Origin: Anaeramoeba flamelloides
Lineage: Eukaryota; Metamonada; Anaeramoebidae
Length of the DNA: 64,000 nucleotides
Direction of reading: 5' to 3'
Assembly: GCA_027625915.1 (NCBI GenBank)
Contig: JANTQA010000060.1
Location: 1,984,001 to 2,048,000 of the forward strand
The notes under the pieces are model-generated. The model was not told the origin of the DNA and did no database searches. It saw only the letters and a list, made by a program, of their open reading frames with translations. Positions 40,090 through 49,800 of the stretch are shown here, piece by piece. Every line of letters begins with the position of its first letter. Within the stretch, counting starts at the first letter, position 1. A program made the position numbers and the translations under genes.

Positions 40090-42642
40090 ATGAATAAACC
40101 AAAAAAAAGAAACAGTAATCCAAGAAGTTTTGGTCGAACAGATTCTATGACCTCGATTTTACAGAAAAGAAAGACCGGAAGGATCTCTGTTATTCGTCAA
40201 AATATCTTTCTGTGGGTCAAGAAGGTGTTGCAAAATAGTGAACTGGAAATGGGACAGCTCTTCCATTCAAATTGCATTGTCATTTTGAACCTTTTAAATA
40301 TCATTTCACCTACAGAGCAATATAACATCAAGCTAACAAACCACCGTCCGCAGCAGATCCAAGAAAACTTGTATGAATTCCAAACAACTTTGACTGATCA
40401 TTTCAATTATCCAAAGCAATCATTATTTTCCATTCCAGAATGTTTGAACAATTTAGAAGCAGGCTATGACAAATTTGTTAACCCACTGAAATATTTGAAG
40501 GATTACTGTGAAAAAAATGGCATTCAAAAGAATGTTAAGAAGAAAATTAGGTATATCATAATCCGAAGAAACGAAGTAAATTATAACAGCGTGAAAAACC
40601 AAAACGCCTTTTATGACAATGAAAATCAATTTAAAAAACTGATTCGATTAAATAATGAATTTTTTTTTACCAAGAACATTGAAAAAAAAGTTAAAATAAT
40701 CAATAATTTAAGTTCTTTAAATTTAAATAATTCAGACAACTCAGAGTTTTCTGAAGACGAAGACGAGGACAGTGATAACGAAATAGAAAAGAAACTGATA
40801 AAACCAAAGAGAATAATAAACAAAGAAATTAATTCATCACTTCACGAAATAGAGGAAGTTTTTTCTGAAAATATTTCAGATGATAAAAACCTGAATTATA
40901 CGAATAATCTTGTTGAATACGAACAAGAAACAGATAAACAAGAACAAAAACAAGGACGTTTAACCACCCAAAATGTTTCACCTTCAAATGATAACAACCA
41001 AAATAATCCAATTGATCTAGATCAGGAACAAACATTTAAGGACACATTAAATGAATTAAACAAAAAAATTAATCAAATTGAAATCGAAAAGGAGAAATTG
41101 TCAAACGAAAAAAAAGAGATTGGGAAATTAAATGAAAGATTAGCAAACGAAAAAAAAGAACTTGAAAATTTCAATGAACAATTATCAAATGAAAAAAATG
41201 AACTTGAGTATTTAAATGAAAAATTAATAAAAGAAAAAAATGAAATAAAAAAAGAAAAAGAAGATCAAGAATTAAAAATCAATGAACTAAATGTAATAAT
41301 TAAACAAAATGAAGTTGAAAAAAAAAAATTAACAAACGAAAAAATCAATGAAATTAAAAATTTAAAAGAGAAATTAGCAAATGAAAAAATAGAAATTGAA
41401 AATTTAAATGAAAAATTAAACATTGAAATCAAAGAACAAGAATCAAAAACTCAGGGTATAATTAAAAAAGAAAAAGAAGATATGGTAAAAAAATTAGATG
41501 CACTTACTAAAAAAATAAATGAACTAAATGTAATAATTAAACAAAATGAAGTTGAAAAAAAAAAATTAACAAATGAAAAAATTGAAATTCAAAAGTTAAA
41601 TGAACAATTAGCAAATGAAAAAATAGAAATTGGAAATTTAAATGAAAAATTAAAAAATGAAAAAATCAAAATTGAAAATTTAAATGAAAAATTAAACAAT
41701 GAAATAAAAGAACAAGTATTAAAAACTCAGGGTATAATTAAAAAAGAAAAAGAAGAAAAGGAAAACAAATTCAATGAATTCAATAATAAAATAAATGAAT
41801 TAAAGGGGAAAATGAAACAAAATGAAGTGGAAAATGGAAAATTAAAAAAGGAAAAAATAGAAATTGAAAATTTCAATGAAAAATTAAAAAATGAAAAAAT
41901 GGAACTAGAGAATTTAAATGACAAATACAGAAAAGAATTAGAAGACCAAAAACAAAAATTTGAAGAAAAAATCTTTCAGAATGAAAATGATTACAAAAAA
42001 CAATTGCAACAAAAAGAAGAAGAGTCCTTAATACAAATACATTTAGAAAATCGATTAAAGGAATCAGAAAAAAAGAATCTACAGGACATTAAACAATTGT
42101 CACAACAATTACAATCATTGAAAAATGAAAAAGATAAGAACGATCAAGAACAATTAAATTTAATATTGCAATTGAAAGAACAATTAAAAAAGGAATTACC
42201 ACAGCCACCCAAGGAGAAATGCACCCAACAACAACCACAATCAAATAAAGAACAATTTTTAAATAATAATACTCTCGAAAAGGAAAATAACAAACAATTA
42301 AAGGCATTGGATATGATGAATGTGAATAATAATGTAAATAAAAACGAGACCGATAAAAATGGAAATCAAAATTTAGAATTAGAAGCCGAATTTATCCAAG
42401 TTTCGGACATATTATCAGATGAACATGGAAAAGAATATACATCAGATAACGAAGAAATTGAAAAAATTCTAACCAAAGAATCAACTTCTTCACAAACAAT
42501 TAACCCCCCAAAACTTGATGTTAATATTGAAAAAAACAATTTCTCTGGCCATATAATCACTTTATTATTAATATTACTTCTTTTATTTTGTGTATTTTTA
42601 ATTTTAACTAGATATCTTCAAAATAAAAGTTTATATTTTTAA
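40090..42642 (+). CDS. CH-domain, coiled-coil, tail-anchored protein (interaptin/nesprin-like layout)
   Basis: Intronless, 850 residues. Residues about 33-142 look like a divergent calponin-homology domain: NIFLWVKKVLQNSEL (helix 1 Trp), then HSNCIVILNLLNIISP, ENLYEFQTTL and NPLKYLKDYC in CH order. An acidic, Ser/Asn-rich linker (about 215-320) leads to about 400 residues of heptad-like coiled coil rich in Asn-Glu-Lys (LNEKLANEK-type units). Near residues 821-840 a single hydrophobic segment (HIITLLLILLLLFCVFLIL) is followed by only about ten residues (RYLQNKSLYF), so it should be tail-anchored with the body in the cytosol. The plan resembles Dictyostelium interaptin and nesprins, which tie actin to the nuclear envelope or ER. 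Only one CH domain is visible and the tail lacks a KASH PPPT end. Role inferred. Confidence 0.8.
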   Translation: MNKPKKRNSNPRSFGRTDSMTSILQKRKTGRISVIRQNIFLWVKKVLQNSELEMGQLFHSNCIVILNLLNIISPTEQYNIKLTNHRPQQIQENLYEFQTTLTDHFNYPKQSLFSIPECLNNLEAGYDKFVNPLKYLKDYCEKNGIQKNVKKKIRYIIIRRNEVNYNSVKNQNAFYDNENQFKKLIRLNNEFFFTKNIEKKVKIINNLSSLNLNNSDNSEFSEDEDEDSDNEIEKKLIKPKRIINKEINSSLHEIEEVFSENISDDKNLNYTNNLVEYEQETDKQEQKQGRLTTQNVSPSNDNNQNNPIDLDQEQTFKDTLNELNKKINQIEIEKEKLSNEKKEIGKLNERLANEKKELENFNEQLSNEKNELEYLNEKLIKEKNEIKKEKEDQELKINELNVIIKQNEVEKKKLTNEKINEIKNLKEKLANEKIEIENLNEKLNIEIKEQESKTQGIIKKEKEDMVKKLDALTKKINELNVIIKQNEVEKKKLTNEKIEIQKLNEQLANEKIEIGNLNEKLKNEKIKIENLNEKLNNEIKEQVLKTQGIIKKEKEEKENKFNEFNNKINELKGKMKQNEVENGKLKKEKIEIENFNEKLKNEKMELENLNDKYRKELEDQKQKFEEKIFQNENDYKKQLQQKEEESLIQIHLENRLKESEKKNLQDIKQLSQQLQSLKNEKDKNDQEQLNLILQLKEQLKKELPQPPKEKCTQQQPQSNKEQFLNNNTLEKENNKQLKALDMMNVNNNVNKNETDKNGNQNLELEAEFIQVSDILSDEHGKEYTSDNEEIEKILTKESTSSQTINPPKLDVNIEKNNFSGHIITLLLILLLLFCVFLILTRYLQNKSLYF
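41276..41755 (+). repeat. 237-bp tandem repeat within the coiled coil
   Basis: A block with AATGAACTAAATGTAATAAT, TAAACAAAATGAAGTTGAAA and an A-run recurs 237 bp (79 codons) later almost unchanged; a GGTATAATTAAAAAAGAAAA block also recurs. This indicates recent in-frame duplication that lengthened the coiled coil. Confidence 0.8.
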
Positions 42643-42646
42643 TTTC

Positions 42647-42652
42647 AATAAA
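42647..42652 (+). terminator. AATAAA polyadenylation-type signal
   Basis: It lies only five bases after the coiled-coil gene's TAA. If used, the 3' UTR would be very short. Confidence 0.45.
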
Positions 42653-42659
42653 AATTACC

Positions 42660-44159
42660 ATTAAATAATATATTTTAAAATATTTCTAATCAAATTTATC
42701 AGTAAAACCTTTTAGTTTCTGTTTTTTTTTTTTTTTTTAATTTGGATCAGTTACTGTTATTAGCAGCCCCACTTCGATTCCAAACTCCATTCCAAAATTT
42801 TTGGAAACACCCTAAATTAAAAATAGGAAAAAAAAACCTCAATTTATAATATTTTTACAAACCAAATATAAAATCACATTAAATTACATAATATTAAGAT
42901 TTTTATAAGTAATCATTTTGATCCAGATAAAAGAAAAAAAAAACTAATAAAACCAAAAGATAAAAATTGGTTTATTCAAAATAATGAAATGAATGGAACA
43001 AAAAAAAGTATATTGATAAATTTGTTGAAATTTCACCAACATTTTATTTAACTAAAGAGAGAAAAGAGTAATCAAAGAACATTAACTAAATAAAAAAGAG
43101 AAGAGTAATAATAATTAAAATATTAAAGTATCAAAAAATATTATCTCATTTATATGACCAAATTAAAAAGTATCCACTGTGGTTTGGTTTTCTTGAGTTT
43201 TCTGTTTATTTCAAAAAGTAAAAAAAAAACCTAGAACACTTTATAAATAAAACAGAAAAACCCAGGAAAATCGCCCTTAAGTTTTTTTTAATTTAAGAAA
43301 TAACCCAAAAATTTTATAAAATTTCAGTTTATTTCTTAAATTAAAAAGAACCTAGGCACTCTACTGCAATCTAGTGCACTTGAAGATACGTCCCCTGAAA
43401 CAGGAGGAGTAAAAACATGATAGAAAGATTATCAATAATAAATAAAAATTCCACAAACTGTGATTAATAAATTGACATTTCATGTAGTTAGTTTTTTTTT
43501 TATTTAAAAGAATGGAGTAAAATGATTGATTTTGCTCAATTCTTTTGAATTAAAAAAAAAAAAAAAAAACCTAGACACGAATCCGAAGAGTGGGACACTA
43601 TGTACCCGAATTTATATTTTATTTAACAATTTTAGGAATTTTTTATCTTCAATTTTTTCTATATTACATAAAGTTTTCTAACTATAAGTGTTTTGGCGAA
43701 AAATTCTTGATAAGAACAATAAATTTCAGAATTTAAATTAATTAGATTAAAGACCTTTTAAGTATTTTCCCCAAGGAAAAAATTTTTTATATAAGTTTTT
43801 ATCTAAAATATTTGTTATTTTTTTTCCATTTGATTCTGATGAATTTATATCTTTCGCAATAACAGATAAAATGATTAATTTTTTCAAAATATTGAGTACA
43901 ATAGTCACATTTTTTGTAACCCCCCCCCCCTCTTTTTAAAAGTTTCATTTTCTGATTTATTTTTCAAGACATATGAGTATCTATTCAGTCAGTTCGTAAA
44001 AGGATGAAATTTAAGAAATCTCACACTAGATTTAAATTTAAGATATTTTTTTATTTTAAGGTTAAATTTTTCATTTTTAATATTTTTGTAATATTTTTTT
44101 ATTTTCCTAATTTGATTATTTTTTAAGATCTTGAAGTATTGTTTTTTAACTTATTTATT
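42660..44159. other. Intergenic region with hairpin repeats and a run of eleven C
   Basis: Positions 43,200-43,575 hold two or three short palindromes with CCTAGAACAC, CCTAGGCAC or CCTAGACAC ends, related to 38,437-38,577. A less AT-rich patch lies at 43,345-43,425. A poly-C run spans 43,920-43,930. No gene is supported. Confidence 0.5.
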
Positions 44160-44470
44160 AATTTTCATTTCACCAACAATTTTGATTGATCAAATGATAA
44201 GATATCGATGACCAATAGTATATGTTTTTTTTCTATTTAACTAGACTCAACTTGGGACCAAATGCTAACCATTTGAAAAAATTCCTGATCTAACGAAACA
44301 GATTACCCAAAACGAAAAAAGGATATGAAAAAAAAATATAAAAAATGAATCAAATAGTTTGTAAAATCAAAAATTATTTCCAAATTGAATGCAAATTGCA
44401 CTATTATTTTTTTCAACTGTTTAAACTGTTTCCAAATTTTTGGAATTTAGGTTAAGTTCTCTTGAATCAC
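44160..44470 (-). repeat. Dispersed repeat family B, partial copy
   Basis: Resembles 17,860-18,170 (same orientation on the plus strand): GATTGATCAAATG, ATCAAAAATTATTTCCAAAT, CAACTGTTTAAACTGTTTCC. Confidence 0.5.
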
Positions 44471-45189
44471 AAAGAACTCTAAAATTATAAATATAAAACA
44501 GTTCAAACAACCATTGATAACAGCAATACATTTTTTATGAATCAAATATTGATTATGAGAGATATTTTTAAAAAAATGAACATTGGAATAAGAAAGGTAA
44601 TATTAAAAATGAAAATTTCTGATAGAGTTAATGAAAAATATTTTTTGAATAACACAAAAAAAATAAATTTATAGTTCAAAAAATGATTTTAAACTTTTTA
44701 AAATTATAATAAACCTTAAAATTGAAAATAATTAATAACTCAAAACCAGAGATTATTAATCTTCTGAGCAATGAAAATATTATTAAAAATTCTAAAATAT
44801 TTACCCATTTTACAAACTAATATAAAAATTAACAAATAACCATTATACATTCTAATTGAAATACTAGTGAAATATTTTAAATCTATCAATTTTAATTTTT
44901 GAGTAAATATAGAAAAAAAAAAAATCTAATATTTATAAAAATTAATTTTGAACAATACTGATAATTGATATTCAAATTGATAACAATTATTCTTTCGTTA
45001 AATGTTAAGTTTATTAGACTGTGAACTATGATAATTTACTTTTTATTCAAATTCATCAAATGGGTGTTTTATTTAGTGCTGATCTTTTCCTTTGATAATT
45101 TTTATAAAATTTTAAATACTCTATTCAAAATAAAGTGTGCTAAATAATTTAATTTGTATTTGAAAATTAAAAGTGTTTTTTTTGTGTTA

Positions 45190-45545
45190 TAGAATGCTTA
45201 TACATCAACTGATAAAAGAAACTGATAATAAACCCTAAATAAATATGGTATTGAAATCTTAAAGTTCAATAATTTAAAAAGAAATTCTGAAAATGAAGAT
45301 ACCAATTACAAAATTTTATCTTAAAAAAATAGAGTAATTTTTCATAAGAATTTTTCTAGCATCAAAAAAACAAAAAATTTGATTCTAAAATTTTTTAGAA
45401 ATATACGAAAAAATTTCTACAAATTGCATTAATAATTGAAATTTTACTGAAAAATATCCAGATGATTCCATTCATAATTGGTTTGAACTTAGGTTTACTA
45501 TTGGGTAGTAGATTGGATGCTGCCTTGGAACCCGAAGAAAAAAAA
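45190..45545 (+). repeat. Dispersed repeat family E, copy 1
   Basis: Matches 59,790-60,125: AGAAACTGATAATAAA, TATTGAAATCTTAAAGTT, GAGTAATTTTTCATA, AAAACAAAAAATTTGA, TAATTGAAATTTTACTGAAA. It ends in a short open frame (GLLLGSRLDAALE) after an AACTTAG. The equivalent place in copy 2 reads GIPSNTKLDVLIG after CCCTTAG, so both may descend from an exon. Confidence 0.55.
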
Positions 45546-46829
45546 GCACATATTATATTTTGAAACAGGTATTATAGTCTTTGTGCACGTATTATTTTGA
45601 TCACTGTATCAATTGATAACTTTGGGGATTTATTTTTTTTTTTACATAAAATACTTTTTTAATTTAAGCTTAATTTCCGATTGTAAAACACCCTTCTCAA
45701 ATTCAAATTCTTTCAAATATTTCTTAATTGATACAAATTTTTTTGATTTTTAACTTTTACGATCAAAATATGATTTAATATTTTCGGTCATTTTCTCAAT
45801 TAATTTTTTAAGAGTTTGTGCTTGTTTTGATTAGTGAATTCACCAAAATGTTAAAGTTAACAGATCATGCAATTTGATAAATATTCCAAAACGAACGGTT
45901 TACGATTACTCAATAATTTATATCTTTTTGTGTAAAATTGGAATAATTTTTTTTAATTTTAACAAATATTTTCAATTGATCAGAATAATGGAATTTCAGG
46001 GTTTTTGAAATTTCCCCAGTTTTAGGTTTGACAGTAACTCTGAATCAAATGAAAAACCGAATATATATTTTTAAGAGTGTTAAACACACTAAATTCATTT
46101 TTATTGTTGCAAAAAAAAACTGTTCCCAAGCCGAAATTAAAAAAAGTGTCTCGCAAAGAATTGTAAATGAAAATCTTGTGCTATTTTTTCCAAGTTTTTG
46201 TTTTTTTCTGACTGGAATATGTAAAAAAAAAACCTCCAACATTTTGGGAAACACACTACATTTGTATTAATTCACTTTGATCATCTTCAATTAAATAAAG
46301 AGTAAAACTAAGCTATTTATCGAATTTTTCATAACCCAATCAGATCATTGAATTTTTTGATTGATTCATTTATTCACAGTACTTCTGATAATTTAAATTA
46401 CCTTTAGAATAAATTACCCCCAAGAATAAAACAACTTTTCTATTCACTCCATGGTGGATCAAAAGAATTATTAGTACAAAAAGTAAATAAAGTTGTTTTC
46501 GGCAAATAAAATAAAAAAAAAAAAAAGAATTTAATTCTTCCACCCTTTGAAATATTTAAATTGAAAAATACTTTGAGTTTCATTAAATAATTCTCATTTT
46601 CTTCAATTTTAGATAGTGGTGATATAATTGATTAAATCAAAATTATTCTCATTATTTCTTTGCTTGAAAACCCAACCACAAGATACCCACAGCGTGGGTA
46701 GCTGAATCCTTAACTCTTTCGGTTTGGCAATCAAAAAACATATTTCAAATCCGAAAAATCATTTTCTACTTAACATCTTTGACTTTATTGATTTTTGTAT
46801 TTTCAAATACTTGGTAAATTTTTGTTATA
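45546..46829. other. Intergenic region with one exon-like island
   Basis: Between a TTTCCCCAG at 46,019 and a GTAAAT near 46,164 the plus strand reads through MKNRIYIFKSVKHTKFIFIV, then AKKNCSQAEIKKSVSQRI. The AEIKK stretch loosely resembles the core of ribosomal protein uL23, but the rest of that protein was not found. REEP promoter sequence should lie at the end of this interval. Confidence 0.25.
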
Positions 46830-49800
46830 ATGATTATTACCCTTTCGGTTCGAGAAAGCTTTTCAGAACTTTTGTCATATTCAATTGGACTTGTACTTCC
46901 GATCTATTATACATTCAAAGCACTGAATAATGATGATGTAGATGACGAAGAAAATATAAGAGCAAGACAGAAATGGTTAAGATATTGGATGGTTTTTGGA
47001 TTTTTTCTTGTTTTCCAAGTTATTACCAATTTCTTCTTTTCTTGGTTCCCATTTTATTACGAAATTAAAATTATTTTGTCGATACTCATTGTGACACCAA
47101 AGGTAACTTATTCTTCTTTCTTTTTAAAAAAATCTTTTCTCTTTTCACAATCCAGACAAATCGGAACTGTTCATTTTTAGAGTTTATTAATTCTCAATAC
47201 ACTTATGCTCTGACAGTTACTGTTTCTTTCTGGTATGTATTGTCCCAATACACACAAGAGAACCAAAAAGAATTTTCATAAGTAGTAGAGATTTCAATTA
47301 TCGGTACGTGATGATTTTTTTATACAACCCATTCATCAGGGGTTTGTTTGGTGTAAACACATTTTTGATCAAGAAAACAGCTTTCCATTACGAATGGAGT
47401 TCGTTTCTTATTTATAACATAAGATATTGTGCTTTATTTTGATGAAATAGAGCTCGTTCATTTTTGATATTTTTTTTTCGTCTATTCGCTTTTAGTTTTG
47501 CTGAGTTATGATGTTATTTCCAACCTAATGGAGTAGTATCACCATATATTTGTCTATAATCAAAGTCTGTTGTATTTGGGTGTTAATGGTATTAGTGTAC
47601 TAGGGCTCAAATAGTAATTATGGCTCTGAAAAATCTCTGATAAATAGTATTACACAAAAAATTATTACATTTATTTACTAAAGGATCACTAATTAAAAAC
47701 TATAATTTTGGAAATTTTTTTTTTTAATTCCTTTTTGAAATTTGAAAATAGAAACCCAAATAATAGTATTCTAGTATTTAAAAATTGATATTTAGAACTT
47801 CCAAAAGTAACTATTTTTTCAATTTTTTAATTTCAAAGATTAACTCAATAATCATCAATATAAAATCCCAAAGACTGATTAGTTTTGTTTACTTTTTATG
47901 TAAGCCAATTGTAACATCAAAATTTTTCCATGATTTCAGAAATAATTTGTCAAAAGAATCTCAAAGTTAATTATTTAATTTTATAAAAAAATTTAATTTT
48001 TGAGCTACTAAAACACATTTTGCCATAAGTTTAAGAAATATACAAAATGAAACTTTGAAGTTTAAATATTGATAATTCAACCTTCAAATTTGTGGCAAAA
48101 TAAAGATTTTTTTCTGAAATTGTTGGATTTTTTTATTAATATAATGATCATTTTTGATTGAATAGATCAACAAATACACAAGAGTAAATATGAATGATGT
48201 AACAAATAGAGTTTTTACAATTTTAGAGATAAATATAGAGTTCCATGTATTTATCCACAATTTTAGCAATAGTAAATATAAAATTTGATTATCTTAATAG
48301 ACTAAGAACAATTTTAATCAAAAAATTGTTTGGGCAAACAACAATCTTTCAAATTTAAAAAAAAAAATCAATTTTCAAACAAAGTATTGGTATTTGCCAA
48401 ACGATTTTATATTGAAAATTCCATTCAATCCAAAATATCAAAACGGGTATTTTGTTTACTATGACTAAAATTGTGGATAAATACATGGAACTCTTTATTT
48501 ATCTCTAAAATTGTAAAAACTCTATTTTTTACAACATTCCTTATTTACACTTGTATAGTGCTACTTGAGTAATCCATTTTTAGAGACATTTGTACCAAGG
48601 CAGCACTAATGTGATTTACACCCAATAACAAAATAATTTAATCTTAGTCTTTTCCTTGGCATCCATTAATCCCTTAAGGGCTGAGTCATCAGGGTTAAAA
48701 ATAAGTTTTTTAAATTGATATAAAAAATTTTTTTAATGTTTTGAGTGTCTAAAACCAATTAAAAACTAACCAAATTGTGAAGTACGCAGACAATCTCCAA
48801 AAATCCACAATCAAAAATTAGGAAATTTTTAGAAAAAAAAAAGCCTAAGAGCATCACTTTCTTTCCAATTTGAATGGTTGTGATTAGAATATATAATTTT
48901 GAAAACAATTGTTTTCGTTTTGAAGTGTCATTTTTTTGGTACTTTTTAAGATCTAGGATTTTTTTCATTTTTCTAAATAGTTATTTCTATCTCGAAAGAA
49001 TATTGCAAATCCTGAGTTGGTCAAATTTAGATGGTTACAAAATAACAACAAATTAGATTAAATTGAATTGAATTTAATTGATTGTGTACTTTTAGAAAAC
49101 AATTTGTTTTAAATTGAAGAAATTTAAAACCCTTTGGAAATTTAAAATAAAGAAACAAGTAATTTTTTTTTAAATTTGATTTTTTGGAATTGAGAATTTT
49201 TTTAAATACTTTTTTTTAAATTAAATTTTTTGTATATGCGATCATCTTTTGAAATTTATTTTTTGTTATTGGAATTTTTGTCAATGAGATATAAAAAAAC
49301 TATTTTTTTGTTATTTAAATGTAGTCAAAGAAAAGAAGATAAATTTCACAATATCTTTTTTAGTGTTAAGCCACCCCTTTAGTATGTATCAAATCAACGG
49401 TAAGTGACTAGAGCCTTAATATATAAATAAAAATTAATTCGATTTCCCAAAATATTATATAACAAATTTCCATGAAAAGAAAAAAAAAAACACCAAGAAA
49501 ATGCATTTACGAATCAATTAAAAAAAAAAATTTCCAAGGATTAATTTTGTATTTACTTATTGAACTTTTGAGATAAAATTGATTTTTTTTTAAAGTGGAA
49601 TTTAATAGTAAAAATTTTCAACTTAATATCCAAAATAGAACTTCGTGATATGGAATAGAAAGAATAATAACATTTTAATGATTCAATTATAAAGGAAAGA
49701 TTACCCCCACATTATTTTGGTTTTTTATATCGAAGTTTTGAGATGTAATTAAAATGTGGAAATTTAGAATTTGAAAGTAATAATTCAATTATTTAATGAT

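Noticed and set aside
46015-46270. A possible uL23-like ribosomal protein fragment
   Set aside because: Only about 15 residues (AKKNCSQAEIKKSV) resemble the family; the conserved VNT and KKAYV parts are absent nearby. Kept only as a note.
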